DNA of 64,000 bases from Hymenobacter norwichensis DSM 15439 (GCF_000420705.1 NZ_ATVL01000008.1:917030-981029), one strand, 5' to 3'; shown: positions 39,987-49,144, counted from the stretch's first letter. Numbers and translations: made by a program. The notes: generated by a model not told the origin, from the letters alone.

Positions 39987-40823
39987 TCAAAGCTCTGAGG
40001 CTTCCTCAATGTTTCCACTTAGCTTGGCTTGTTGCAACTGAATGCTGTCTGTCAAGGCGTTATACAATTCCAACCAGCCCGGATGGTTTACTAGTGCAGT
40101 CTGGTGACGGGCTAGCGTAGGCGTATCGTGTCGGGCAGCGGGACCGGTTTGCACTGTAAATGGTGGAAATGCCAAGGCTTTTTCTACTGTTTCGTGTAGC
40201 AACGGCGCTAGTAGATGTAGCGGCAGTTGCTGCTCTTGTAGCAGCGCGTGGCTGATGCCGAACAGGTGATTGGTGAAGTTGCAGGCAAATACAGCGGCAA
40301 TATGTATGGCCTGCCGCTGCGGGGTAGCCACGAGTTGGGCTTGCTCACTGAGCGTACCAGCTAATGCCAGCAACGTAGCTTCGCTTTCTGCGTCTGCGGC
40401 CTCAATACACAACGGGACGGTGCGCCAGTCTACATTTCGGCCCATGCTAAAAGTTTGGAGTGGGTAGAATATACCCCCCCGGATGCTAGCCAGCCCAGCA
40501 AAAACTTTTAATGGAACCGTACCCGACGTATGTGCTACCAATGCTCCCGTTGGAAACTGTGCTTGCGCCAGCACCTCGGGCACAGCCGTATCGGGCACGG
40601 CCAGCAGATACACGTCGGCGGGCGGTATAGCAGTCAGGTTTAGGCTAGTTAGTACGTGGGTGCTGGGAAGTTGAGCTGCTAAAGCAGTAGCTGAAGCGGA
40701 GGTACGGCTCCAGATATACGGCACTTGATGCCCAGCCTGCACCAAAACCGTTGCCAGTTGGCTGGCTACTCGCCCCGCGCCCAGCAGAATAATGCGCGAT
40801 GGGCGCGGCTGAGGTATCATCAT
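39987..40823 (-). CDS. Rossmann-fold DUF2520-type oxidoreductase
   Basis: The 278-residue protein has an N-terminal NAD(P)-binding Rossmann domain (IILLGAGRVASQLATVLVQAG, RT near the second strand) and a helical C-terminal domain (AIHIAAVFACNFTNHLFGIS, HPGWLELYNALTDSIQ). The arrangement resembles imino-acid or 6-phosphogluconate-type dehydrogenases with the DUF2520 C-terminal domain. Its substrate is unknown. It lies upstream of the ferredoxin and iscX genes, about 60 bases apart, and might share a transcript with them. Confidence 0.8.
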   Translation of the reverse strand: MMIPQPRPSRIILLGAGRVASQLATVLVQAGHQVPYIWSRTSASATALAAQLPSTHVLTSLNLTAIPPADVYLLAVPDTAVPEVLAQAQFPTGALVAHTSGTVPLKVFAGLASIRGGIFYPLQTFSMGRNVDWRTVPLCIEAADAESEATLLALAGTLSEQAQLVATPQRQAIHIAAVFACNFTNHLFGISHALLQEQQLPLHLLAPLLHETVEKALAFPPFTVQTGPAARHDTPTLARHQTALVNHPGWLELYNALTDSIQLQQAKLSGNIEEASEL

Positions 40824-40997
40824 GGTACAAATTAAAGAACAGCAGCGCGCAAAAATGCATTAACCCAACAAGAATGATGATTTCATCTTGGCAAGTTCAC
40901 AAGAAAAATAAGCAACTTGGGGCGCAGGAGTATCACCCAAATATTCCTTCACACGCATATTTACTTGTTTTCACTTCACCCTTCCACCTTTTTCTTT

Positions 40998-42980
40998 ATG
41001 CAAAATTTGTACACTGCATCTTGGCAGAAACTAGCATTTGCGGCTGTTCTGGCAGCCAGCGCGGCTACTGCCCAGGGGCAAACCCGGCTGCGTAACCAGC
41101 AACCAATTACGCCCAGCGTAGACTACATCCAGGCTGGGCAGCCAACGGCCAGCCGCACCACCGCCATCGGCTATACCTCCGGCCAGGGCCAGAATGTAGC
41201 AGGAACCTACACCGACCTGGGTACCACAGGCACGGCTATTACAACTGCCAACCTCGATGATGCCAGCTCGGCCGCCCAAAACATTGGCTTTACCTTCAAC
41301 TACAATGGGGTTGCCTTTACCCAGTTTGTGCTCAACACCAACGGCTTTATCAAACTGGGCGCCGTAGCTCCCACGCTGGCCAACGATTTGCGGCCGTTGA
41401 TCAACGCCACTGATGCCAACATCATTGCGCCGGCTTCCGGAGTGGATTTGCAGGGTGCTGCCGACCAAACTGCCAACCCCACTGAGTTTCGGATGGCAAC
41501 CACTGGTACTGCGCCTAACCGCGTATGCACTATCCAGTTTAAAAACTTGCGGGATAAGGCTACGCCTTTCACGGGTGGGTCGGTGCCTCCACAGTTTGCC
41601 ACCATGCAGTTTCAGGTGAAGCTGTATGAAAGCAGCAGCAACATAGAGTTCGTGTACGGAGTCTGGACTGCTACCACTTCCGCTGCTGACTATCAGCCAT
41701 TCCGTGCTGGCTTGAAAGCCAATGCGCTACCGGCGCAAATTACGCTGGCCAGCCTGAGCGAAGTTAGCCTGCTGCGTAAGGAGGATACTGATCCGTGGAG
41801 TGCCACTACGTTTGCCAACACCTTCACAGACGGTTCTTCGGTTTATATATCCACTTTCGACGCCGATAACAGCGTATTGCCCGATGCCGGCCGCACCTAC
41901 CGTTTCCGGTTGGCACCAGCTGTTGACGCTGCCACGCAGGTTATTTATTCTGTGGGCAAAGCACCGGTTAGCGCACCCCAGGTTGTGCAGGCGGTGGTAA
42001 CTAACCTTGGTACTACGGCTCTTACCGGCGTGCCAGTAACCCTGGGCGTGACGGGAGCTACCACGTTCACCGATGTGAAGCTTATCCCCAGCCTGGCAGT
42101 AGGGGCCTCGGCTACTGTGACTTTCTCAGCCTACACTCCTACTACCGTAGGCAACAATACCCTGACGGTAACAGCCGCCGCCGCCAGTGACGGCCAGGCC
42201 ACTAACAACGCTCAGACTTTCACGCAGGCTGTAACGGCTAACAACATCTCGTATATTGAACAAAATCAGCCGGTTACCAACGCTTTGTCGGTGAGCAGCA
42301 CCACGCCAGATGGTATCCTGGCAGTTAAATACACGGCGGCCTCACAGGCAACTGTGGGAGAAGTGCGGATTAATTTTCCGGACAACCCCAACCCATCCAC
42401 TTATCAGGTAGTGGTACTGGGTGCTAACAGTGCTGGCCTACCGGGTACCACTCTCTTCACCTCTACCACCCAAACCCGGCCGACCACTGCCGGTGTAGTA
42501 ACGGTTCCGGTTACGGGTACTATTTCGGTAAACGGGACTTTCTTTGTTGGGGTGAAAGAGGTTACCGGGGGTTCTGCCGTAGGCTATCAGCAAGAGCAGC
42601 CGTTGCGCGCCGGTACGTTCTACGCACAGGTTAGCGGTAGTTGGGTTGATATAGGAACCCAATTTCCAGCTCGTCTGGCAATTGAAGCCGGCTTCAGCAG
42701 CCGTGTGCTGAACACGAACAGCCCTGCTCTGTCTAAGGCGGTTACTATGTACCCTAACCCTAGCAATGGTGTGGTGAAAGTGGACGTGCGTGGTGCTAGT
42801 GCGAAAGGTGCACTGAACGTAAGCGTAGTAAACACACTCGGCCAGACGGTATACACCAACAGCCTGAAAGACAACTTTCTTAACGAAGTAAACTTGTCGA
42901 GCTTAGCTAACGGTATTTACACGCTGAAAGTACAGACTGGTAGCGAGTTCACCTCCCGCCAGCTGGTGCTTACCAAGTAA
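40998..42980 (+). CDS. Secreted T9SS cargo protein with CARDB-like domain
   Basis: The 660-residue protein starts at ATG 40998. It has a signal peptide (LAFAAVLAASAATAQG), an N-terminal beta-rich domain of about 300 residues (QNIGFTFNYNGVAFTQF, FIKLG) and a CARDB-like Ig domain (VTNLGTTALTGVPVTLGV, about 345-435). A further beta domain follows, then a C-terminal type A T9SS sorting domain (about 575-660: TMYPNPSNGVVKVDV, VNTLGQTVY, NGIYTLKVQTG, SRQLVLTK). It should be exported through the T9SS and anchored or released at the surface. The biological role is unknown. A strong terminator follows. Confidence 0.86.
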   Translation: MQNLYTASWQKLAFAAVLAASAATAQGQTRLRNQQPITPSVDYIQAGQPTASRTTAIGYTSGQGQNVAGTYTDLGTTGTAITTANLDDASSAAQNIGFTFNYNGVAFTQFVLNTNGFIKLGAVAPTLANDLRPLINATDANIIAPASGVDLQGAADQTANPTEFRMATTGTAPNRVCTIQFKNLRDKATPFTGGSVPPQFATMQFQVKLYESSSNIEFVYGVWTATTSAADYQPFRAGLKANALPAQITLASLSEVSLLRKEDTDPWSATTFANTFTDGSSVYISTFDADNSVLPDAGRTYRFRLAPAVDAATQVIYSVGKAPVSAPQVVQAVVTNLGTTALTGVPVTLGVTGATTFTDVKLIPSLAVGASATVTFSAYTPTTVGNNTLTVTAAAASDGQATNNAQTFTQAVTANNISYIEQNQPVTNALSVSSTTPDGILAVKYTAASQATVGEVRINFPDNPNPSTYQVVVLGANSAGLPGTTLFTSTTQTRPTTAGVVTVPVTGTISVNGTFFVGVKEVTGGSAVGYQQEQPLRAGTFYAQVSGSWVDIGTQFPARLAIEAGFSSRVLNTNSPALSKAVTMYPNPSNGVVKVDVRGASAKGALNVSVVNTLGQTVYTNSLKDNFLNEVNLSSLANGIYTLKVQTGSEFTSRQLVLTK

Positions 42981-43003
42981 GCTTACTGGAACTTCTGTTA
43001 CGC

Positions 43004-43033
43004 AAAAAGGGCAGCCATTTGGCTGCCCTTTTT
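43004..43033. terminator. Bidirectional terminator
   Basis: AAAAAGGGCAGCCA (43004-43017), loop TT, TGGCTGCCCTTTTT (43020-43033), 14 bp perfect, between the convergent cargo gene and ccmF. Confidence 0.88.
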
Positions 43034-43054
43034 TGTGCTTTGCTTTTTGGGTTG

Positions 43055-45655
43055 CTATGCTACGCGCTGGGCGGGACGGGGCTTGGTGACAGACCGGGTT
43101 GGAACGGGCTGCGGGGTAGCCACCGCGGCAGGCTGCTTCTTGGTTTTCCGCTCACGCAGGGCCAAGCCGAAGCCAACAGCCATTAGTAACGTTCCGCTCC
43201 AGAGCAGGTTGATGAAGGGCTTCTCGATTGCCTTGAGGATGATGTAGTCTTTCTGAGTGGTGCTGACGCCGAAGGTGAATTTGCCTTTGGTGGGGTCAAC
43301 AGCATTCAAGCTCAGACGCAAGCCAAGGTCTTCGATTTCATCAGGCACGCGGCCGATGAGGCGGTTACGCACCACGAAAACGGGGTGCACATGGTATTGC
43401 CGCTGCTTCTCACCAAACACCACTACGTCGGCCTGAATAGCCAAATCGCCTTTGTTGAGGCCGAGGCCAGCTGTTTGCTGAGCGGGCTCAATGGCGCGGA
43501 ACACAGCAAAATAGTCGTTCAGGAAGATGGTGTCACCGACAGCCAGCTGATACTCTTTCAACTCGCTCCAATCCTTCTCCTTCATCGGCGGCACGGCATT
43601 TACGTGGGAGTAGATGTCGTGCGTGGCAAAACGCTTGATGTCGGGAGAAGCCAGCAGACCGCCCATTTCCTCGTTTTCTTGGGCCCGTGGGTACAAGGTG
43701 AAGGCCTCACCACTTTTCCGGTTTTTGTATTCGACGCGGTAGTAAGTGTTTTCGGGCAGAATGTTTACCGTATCGCCGGGCTTGTAGTACACTTTCTCGC
43801 CTTGCTTGATGGTACCGCGGGCCAGGGCTTTGTACTCGTCTTCGAGGCGGAAAAGCAGGTCTTTATTCACGTAGTCAGGCAAGCCGGGCACGTCGAAATA
43901 CTGGCCGGTGTACGTCACGTCGTACTCGCCCATGGGGGCGGTGTCGTTGCGCCACAGCAACACGTTGTCGCGGTTCATTTCCTCGCCGAACTCCTTGGAG
44001 TACACCATGCCCGACATATTCTTGGACACAATGTTGGAATAGCCGGCCGAACCCAGAATACCGAGCAGCATCAGCGCAATGCCTAAGTGCGCTACGCCCC
44101 CGCCCGACAGCTGTACCCGGCGCAGCAGCATCTTCAGCACCACGCCCAGGTTAGCCAGCAAGCCAAACAGGCCGGCCGTTAGGAGTACAATGTAAGTGGC
44201 CGAAATTTCGAGGTTGCTGCGGCGTAGCAGCAGGATGACCAACGCTGCACCCAACAAAGCCAATGCCCCCGGATTGGTAAGAGACTCAACCAGGGTTTTC
44301 TTGTCGTTGCGCTGCCACCACATCAGCTGGGCCAAGCCAGATAACAAGGCCACGCCTACGCCCATCCACAGCTGAATTTTGGTGTAGTGCGCAATCTGGT
44401 CGGCAGGTAGGGCCAGGTTGGATTTGATGCCGATGAAGCCCAGGAATGCGTTATATACCGGAATACTGGTGGTTACCAGCACCTGGAACGCGCCCAGGCA
44501 CAGCACCGTCGCGCCCACGAATACCCACAGTTCGGGGTTGTAGGTGGTCAGCTCTTTCTCGGAAACCGGAATATGCTTCCAGCGCTTTACCAGCAAGGCA
44601 ATGGCCAACACCACGAAGGCCCCCAGATAAATCATGAGCTGCCCCGACAACCCTAAGTCGGTGAAGGAGTGGACGGAGGCGTTGCCGAGCACACCGCTCC
44701 GGGTCAGGAAGGTGGCGTACAGAATTAGCAGGAAGGTGGCTACCACCAGCACGAACGAGGTGCGCAAGGCCGTGCGGCGCTGTTTCCAGAGTACCAGCGT
44801 ATGAATGCCGGCCACTAGCACCAGCCACGGAATGTACACGGCATTTTCCACCGGGTCCCAGTTCCAGTAGCCGCCGAAGTTCAGCGTTTCGTAGGCCCAG
44901 TAAGCGCCCATCATCACGCCTACACCCAGCACCAAGCCACCCACCAACGACCAGCGCAAGGCCGGCTTCACCCACTTGGTGAATTCACCTTTCCAGAGGG
45001 CCGCCACGGCAAAAGCAAACGGAACCAATGTGAGGGCAAAGCCCAGGAACAGCGTGGGTGGGTGAATCACCATCCAGTAGTTCTGAAGCAGGGCATTGAG
45101 GCCGGTTCCATCTTTAGGCACGAAATCGGGGTTCATCTTGAACACCGGGATATCCAGAAAGTCGCGCAGCAAAATGAACGGCGACGAACCGACTTTCACG
45201 CCACCCAGCACCACACCCAAAATCATGGAGGTGAGGAACAGTTGCACGCCCGCAAACACGGCCATAACGGGGGCTTCCCAGAGCTTATTCCAGCGCATGA
45301 TGATGAAGCCCAGGACTACATGCCAGAATATCCAAAGCAGGAAGCTACCCTCCTGCCCTTCCCAGAAACAGGAAATCATGTAGTACACCGGCAAGTGGTT
45401 GCTGGAGTGGCTCCAGGCGTAGTAATACTCGTAGCGGTGCCCGTGGATGATACCGAACAAGCAGACAATTACGGCCACTACGGCCACGCCGTGCACTATA
45501 AATGCGCTCCGGCCAATGCGTAACCAGCTGGCATCCGACTGCCCCAGCGGCTGGTTGCGAGCCGCCATGTAGTAGGAGTACGCAGCCACCGTGGCTGCCA
45601 CGAAAGCCACGATGACACTCAGGTGCCCAGTGTCGCCAATGAAAGTGTTGAGCAT
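43055..45655 (-). CDS. ccmF: Cytochrome c maturation protein CcmF
   Basis: The 866-residue inner-membrane protein assembles c-type cytochromes by handling heme at the final ligation step. It is rich in helices and carries the tryptophan-rich heme-handling region (FWEGQEGSFLLWIF, NYWMVIHPPTLFLGFA, GGYWNWDPVENAVY), the WWD domain signature of the CcmF/CcmC/CcsA superfamily. A long soluble periplasmic loop (about 560-790) follows, and a last helix precedes the C-terminal tail. It is the last gene of the ccm cluster on this strand, after a secreted Fn3 protein. Confidence 0.93.
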   Translation of the reverse strand: MLNTFIGDTGHLSVIVAFVAATVAAYSYYMAARNQPLGQSDASWLRIGRSAFIVHGVAVVAVIVCLFGIIHGHRYEYYYAWSHSSNHLPVYYMISCFWEGQEGSFLLWIFWHVVLGFIIMRWNKLWEAPVMAVFAGVQLFLTSMILGVVLGGVKVGSSPFILLRDFLDIPVFKMNPDFVPKDGTGLNALLQNYWMVIHPPTLFLGFALTLVPFAFAVAALWKGEFTKWVKPALRWSLVGGLVLGVGVMMGAYWAYETLNFGGYWNWDPVENAVYIPWLVLVAGIHTLVLWKQRRTALRTSFVLVVATFLLILYATFLTRSGVLGNASVHSFTDLGLSGQLMIYLGAFVVLAIALLVKRWKHIPVSEKELTTYNPELWVFVGATVLCLGAFQVLVTTSIPVYNAFLGFIGIKSNLALPADQIAHYTKIQLWMGVGVALLSGLAQLMWWQRNDKKTLVESLTNPGALALLGAALVILLLRRSNLEISATYIVLLTAGLFGLLANLGVVLKMLLRRVQLSGGGVAHLGIALMLLGILGSAGYSNIVSKNMSGMVYSKEFGEEMNRDNVLLWRNDTAPMGEYDVTYTGQYFDVPGLPDYVNKDLLFRLEDEYKALARGTIKQGEKVYYKPGDTVNILPENTYYRVEYKNRKSGEAFTLYPRAQENEEMGGLLASPDIKRFATHDIYSHVNAVPPMKEKDWSELKEYQLAVGDTIFLNDYFAVFRAIEPAQQTAGLGLNKGDLAIQADVVVFGEKQRQYHVHPVFVVRNRLIGRVPDEIEDLGLRLSLNAVDPTKGKFTFGVSTTQKDYIILKAIEKPFINLLWSGTLLMAVGFGLALRERKTKKQPAAVATPQPVPTRSVTKPRPAQRVA

Positions 45656-45725
45656 AGCAAAGGTACTATAAGAGAAAGGCTGACTTGCTGCGTTAGTAAC
45701 TAGCCGACCCGAACGTGTTTAAAGG

Positions 45726-46715
45726 TTATTGTCGCCGCAAATTTGCTAGGCGTTTCATGCGGGCCCGGTGGCTGCGCCGCTCCCAACTCTGTTGCGCTTT
45801 GGTTGCTTGCTTGGCGGCCGCAGCTGCCGCACCGGAAAAGTAATTCTCGTTCGGCATGATCTGGCTGAAAGCATACCATTGCTGCTGCACCATTGTGGGC
45901 GTAGTATGGTCGGAGGCTTCGGCTACTACTTGGTACAAATAGCGGCCGGGAATGGCCAGGGTATCAGTCCAGGAGTACTCGGTATTGGAACTACCAAATG
46001 TCGTGCGGGCTACGGCCACCGTTGCACGGGAAGTAGCCCGGAACGCCGCTGCCTCACGCCGCAGCACCCGAAACTGTGTTACGGTTCCCAGGGAGTCGGG
46101 CAGAGTCCAGCGCAGCGTAAAGAGCTTTTTTTCGCTTGGTATTACGGTAGCTAAGGGAGGCAACGCCATAGCTGGCATACCCCGCGGCACAGAACTTACG
46201 GCTATATTGAACCCACAAAAATCTTTGAGGTAGCCATCAACATCCAACAGACAAGGCTGCCCCGCCTTCAGGTTTTCCAGCGTCACGAATACATCCTCCT
46301 GGCTACCAAGTGAAATGCAGGAAAGCACCTGGTAAGTGGCTGGCTGGCCGGGCGTGCCAGTAAGCACTACTAACTGTACCCCACGCGTATCATGGCACTG
46401 CTGCCCGCCGATGTTCACGTAGTAGCGGCCAGCAGCGCGGGGCGTGAACTCAAACCACTGGTCATTGTGGTACTCGATGCACTTGCCGGTGAGCTTTTCA
46501 TCTACAGCCGTCCACTGCACGGTGCAGTCGGTGGTAGAAGATTGAACGGCTTGGTTGAGCTGCAACACCTTGCGGTGTTCGATGTCGTCGTTTGGAACCT
46601 GAGCCTGAGCCGTTAGTAATGAATAGTTGGAAATGAGCAGTTGGATAGCAAAAACGCGAAGCCAGAAGCGCAACGGCGCATCAGTTAGCCACGATTTCAG
46701 CCTATCATTCCTCAT
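45726..46715 (-). CDS. Exported fibronectin type III-like protein in the ccm cluster
   Basis: The protein (329 aa) has a signal peptide (LLISNYSLLTAQAQ), a jelly-roll-like domain (about 45-180, QWFEFTPRAAGRYYVNIGG, TYQVLSCISLGSQEDVFVTL) and an Fn3-like domain (about 195-290, LRWTLPDSLGTVTQFRVLRRE, DTLAIPGRYLYQVVAEASD). The end is basic and ends in RRQ. It has no T9SS sorting domain. It sits between ccmE and ccmF. I cannot say whether it takes part in cytochrome biogenesis or is merely an inserted passenger. Its cysteines (for example DCTVQW, KCIEYH, QQCHDTR) may form disulfides. Confidence 0.7.
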   Translation of the reverse strand: MRNDRLKSWLTDAPLRFWLRVFAIQLLISNYSLLTAQAQVPNDDIEHRKVLQLNQAVQSSTTDCTVQWTAVDEKLTGKCIEYHNDQWFEFTPRAAGRYYVNIGGQQCHDTRGVQLVVLTGTPGQPATYQVLSCISLGSQEDVFVTLENLKAGQPCLLDVDGYLKDFCGFNIAVSSVPRGMPAMALPPLATVIPSEKKLFTLRWTLPDSLGTVTQFRVLRREAAAFRATSRATVAVARTTFGSSNTEYSWTDTLAIPGRYLYQVVAEASDHTTPTMVQQQWYAFSQIMPNENYFSGAAAAAAKQATKAQQSWERRSHRARMKRLANLRRQ

Positions 46716-46731
46716 TCCTACTTCTTGCTTA

Positions 46732-47160
46732 CTAATTAATTCCAGCAGTGGCTCCCTCTAGGTCTTTCTCCACGTATTTCGATGGGCACTTGAGCAGGAT
46801 TTTGTCGGCTACGAATATGTTGTTACGCATAGCACCCGTAATTACCACCTGCTCCGACTTGTCGAAATCTTGCGGCTTAGGATTGAAATACACGCAGCGC
46901 TGCGCAACCCTGTTGGTATCTACCAGCGTAAAAGCGAAGTAGTTAGGGTCGAGCACTGGGTTGTATTCCAGACCCAGAATGTTCTTCTGGCCGTCACGTG
47001 GGAGCCGGCCTACTACGTGCACCTTCGTTAGGTTACCTTCAGTGGCCCGCTCCTTGGCCTCATTGAACGACACGTAGACGCTGGCATCTCCGGCGGCACT
47101 CATGATGATACCGATGGCTATGGCAATGACGGCAATAGCCAGAATGTGTGCTTTTTTCAT
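46732..47160 (-). CDS. ccmE: Heme chaperone CcmE, CxxxY variant
   Basis: The 142-residue protein has one N-terminal anchor (AHILAIAVIAIAIGIIMSAA) and a periplasmic OB-fold. CcmE carries heme from CcmABCD to CcmF by a covalent bond, normally through a His in an H-x3-Y motif. Here the expected site reads CPSKY, with Cys 125 and Tyr 129, the CxxxY form described in Desulfovibrio and archaeal proteins. The remaining pattern (KVHVVGRL, VITGAMRNNIFVADKILLK) matches CcmE. It lies upstream of the Fn3 protein and downstream of the ccmD-like gene. Confidence 0.88.
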   Translation of the reverse strand: MKKAHILAIAVIAIAIGIIMSAAGDASVYVSFNEAKERATEGNLTKVHVVGRLPRDGQKNILGLEYNPVLDPNYFAFTLVDTNRVAQRCVYFNPKPQDFDKSEQVVITGAMRNNIFVADKILLKCPSKYVEKDLEGATAGIN

Positions 47161-47323
47161 GTCTTGCGTAAAACAGAACAGCTCAAGCCCGAGCTAAGGG
47201 TACATTGTAACAAAGGAAATCTACAGAAGGGTCCTTGATGGGCAACTGAATAGCTGAGCAAATGAGTGTGTTCTGAAGAATCAGTCACGCTGCAACTTTA
47301 TCACTCAGCTATCTAGTATCTAG

Positions 47324-47581
47324 CTAGTCTTTCAGTTCCCGCTCTAACCGGCTCACTTTCCGGTCCAACGACACAAGGAACGCCAGCAAGCCAGCCAATA
47401 CTACCGTTACCACGGCTACTACCACGTAAATCTTGCCGCTGCTACGCAGAGCATCGGCCATTTCGGGTGTGTCGGCAGTTTGAGCCGCAGCTTGCAAAGC
47501 GGGTAGCAACAACGCCAGCAACAACAGCGCAAAGCGGCCTAACTGAGCTTTCAGCCTTTTATCAGACAAGCTGTTTTTCAT
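47324..47581 (-). CDS. ccmD: CcmD-like membrane peptide
   Basis: The 85-residue protein has a signal-like first helix (RFALLLLALLLPALQAAAQ), a short acidic spacer (TADTPEMADALRSSGK), a second helix (VAVVTVVLAGLLAFLV) and a basic tail ending RLERELKD. In Ccm systems, CcmD is a small protein that helps CcmABC release heme-loaded CcmE. Position (between ccmC and ccmE) and topology support the name; sequence alone is weak. It overlaps the ccmC stop by 20 bases, so translation is coupled. Confidence 0.72.
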   Translation of the reverse strand: MKNSLSDKRLKAQLGRFALLLLALLLPALQAAAQTADTPEMADALRSSGKIYVVVAVVTVVLAGLLAFLVSLDRKVSRLERELKD

Positions 47582-48233
47582 ACACTTTCAGTTTAAGAGT
47601 AGCAATGCGACTGGCAACTTGGGCCAGCCAAAATGCTAGCAAAGTCCAGCCGATAACGGCTGGGTAGAATACCAGCCGCATATTGTCGTCGAGGTCGTAT
47701 TTGGCGAAAGCCGGATTACCGCCCGCGCCAGGGTGCAACGAATCAGTGAGGCGGGGCAGAATGTAGAACAGCGGCATAGCCGTAGCAAAAGCGAAGATGT
47801 TGTAGATGGCCGATACCCGAGCCCGCTGCTGCTCGTCGGTAAACGAGGAGCGCAACACCAGATAAGCACCATAGATAAGCATAGCAATGGCCGCACCGTT
47901 CAGCTTGGGGTCGTTGGTCCACCAAGCACCCCACGCATAGCGCGCCCATATACTGCCAGTTGCCAGTCCCACGCAACCCATTAGAATTCCGGTTTTAGCG
48001 GCTTCATGCGACAGAATATCCAGTTGAGGCGTAGGGGTGCGTAAGTAGCGTATGGAGTAATACACTGAAGCAATCAGAATGAAAGTCATTCCGAACCACA
48101 TAGGCACGTGGAAATACAAGTTGCGGATGGTTTCATTGAGTATATGCAGCCGCGGTACTGGCAGCAGAAACCCAGCTACTGCCGTGTAAAGCAACAACAC
48201 TACCGCTAAGCCTTTCCACCAATTATTTTTCAT
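47562..48233 (-). CDS. ccmC: Heme exporter/CcsA-type protein CcmC
   Basis: The 223-residue inner-membrane protein has six helices, with the tryptophan-rich WWD loop visible as GLATGSIWARYAWGAWWTNDPKL. CcmC delivers heme to CcmE. A first helix (WWKGLAVVLLLYTAVAGFLL) is followed by LHILNETIRNLYFHVPMWFG. It lies upstream of ccmD, overlapping it by 20 bases. A repeat-rich intergenic stretch (48234-48385) lies between it and ccmB. Confidence 0.92.
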   Translation of the reverse strand: MKNNWWKGLAVVLLLYTAVAGFLLPVPRLHILNETIRNLYFHVPMWFGMTFILIASVYYSIRYLRTPTPQLDILSHEAAKTGILMGCVGLATGSIWARYAWGAWWTNDPKLNGAAIAMLIYGAYLVLRSSFTDEQQRARVSAIYNIFAFATAMPLFYILPRLTDSLHPGAGGNPAFAKYDLDDNMRLVFYPAVIGWTLLAFWLAQVASRIATLKLKVYEKQLV

Positions 48234-48385
48234 AAGGAGCCGGGAGCTAGGAGTTAGGAGCTAGAATCCAGAAAAATTCACGCCCGATTCTGGCTGGTTG
48301 ATAACAAGTGTACAAGGCAGGTTGTGCTACGAAACCAGAAAAGTTTTTTCTTCTGGCTCCTAGCTTCCACCTGCTAACTTCTATC
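48234..48385. repeat. Imperfect AGCTAGGAG palindrome upstream of ccmC
   Basis: GGGAGCTAGGAGTTAGGAG (48242-48260) and the inverse GGCTCCTAGCTTCCACC (48355-48371) form an imperfect long hairpin, with GGAGCTAGAATCCAGAAAAA and TTTTTTCTTCTGGCTCC as inner complements. The wording is the same as the element between mreB and mreC. It fills the gap between ccmB and ccmC and begins right at the ccmC start. Confidence 0.5.
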
Positions 48386-48386
48386 A

Positions 48387-49058
48387 TCAGCTGCGCCATA
48401 AAAAAGGAAACAGCAGATACGACACGGCCCCAACAATCAGGTTCAGGGCCAGTAAGGTGAGCAAGGAACTCTGGCTGGCTTCAAATTCGAGGCCGTCCAA
48501 AGCATTTTTCGATACCTTGATAAGGAGCAGCAGCATCGGAATCATGAGCGGAAAGCCCAGCACTACCATCAGCGTGTTGCTATTAGTGGCCTTGGCCGCA
48601 ATGCCTGATACCAGCGTGAGCGTGGAAGCAAAGCCCAGCGCCCCCAAGGCTACATTGCCCACGAAGAGTATAGGGTCCTGCACGGGGTTGCCGAGCACCA
48701 CCATATATAGCCCGAGGCCCACCATAGCCAGCCCCAGCAGCAGCAAAGCGTTGTAGGCAATTTTAGCCAGAATCACGGCTTGGGGCGGTACCAGCGTGTA
48801 ATAGTAGAGCATGCGGCCCCGGCTTTCCTGCAGAAAACCCTTGGCCACGGCATTCACAGCCGAGAACAGCAGGATAATCCAGAACAGGGCATTCCATGCT
48901 GGTGCGGGGGGCGTACCACCTTTCAGTGAGAAGCTCAAAAAGCACACGAATACCGTGCTACCTACATAGAGCAGCATGCCGTTGAGTGCTGCACGCTGCC
49001 GCCATTCCAGACGGAAGTCCTTGAGCATCAAATACCAAATCTCTCGAACGAGCAACAC
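48387..49058 (-). CDS. ccmB: Heme exporter subunit CcmB
   Basis: The 223-residue inner-membrane protein has six helices. CcmB forms the membrane part of the CcmAB ABC transporter that powers release of heme-bound CcmE. The family pattern (KDFRLEWRQRAALNGMLLYVGSTVFVC and ALFWIILLFSAVNAVAKGF in outline) is clear. A GTG at 49058 is preferred as the start because family members have about 12 residues before LEWRQ, and ATG 49028 is the alternative. A TTG at 49100 was rejected because a consensus -7 element (49085-49092) would lie inside it. No ccmA is visible in the window. Confidence 0.87.
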   Translation of the reverse strand: MLLVREIWYLMLKDFRLEWRQRAALNGMLLYVGSTVFVCFLSFSLKGGTPPAPAWNALFWIILLFSAVNAVAKGFLQESRGRMLYYYTLVPPQAVILAKIAYNALLLLGLAMVGLGLYMVVLGNPVQDPILFVGNVALGALGFASTLTLVSGIAAKATNSNTLMVVLGFPLMIPMLLLLIKVSKNALDGLEFEASQSSLLTLLALNLIVGAVSYLLFPFLWRS

Positions 49059-49084
49059 GGCAGTACGGCTGGTGAACAGGACCG

Positions 49085-49092
49085 CAAAGATA
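49085..49092 (-). promoter_or_regulatory. -7 element of the ccm cluster
   Basis: On the minus strand it reads TATCTTTG, an exact TAnnTTTG match. A transcript would begin near 49078, 20 bases before the GTG at 49058 and 50 before ATG 49028. Confidence 0.45.
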
Positions 49093-49144
49093 CAACCCAA
49101 CTCCCGGATTAGCAGGCTTGGGGTAGTTAGTTGCCGCGGTGGGT

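Noticed and set aside
43385..44086. Open frame on the plus strand inside ccmF
   Set aside because: It is antisense to the periplasmic loop of CcmF and has no start signal or family resemblance.
49059..49100. Upstream extension of ccmB to a TTG at 49100
   Set aside because: The extension would contain the consensus -7 element at 49085-49092, and family members do not have these extra residues.
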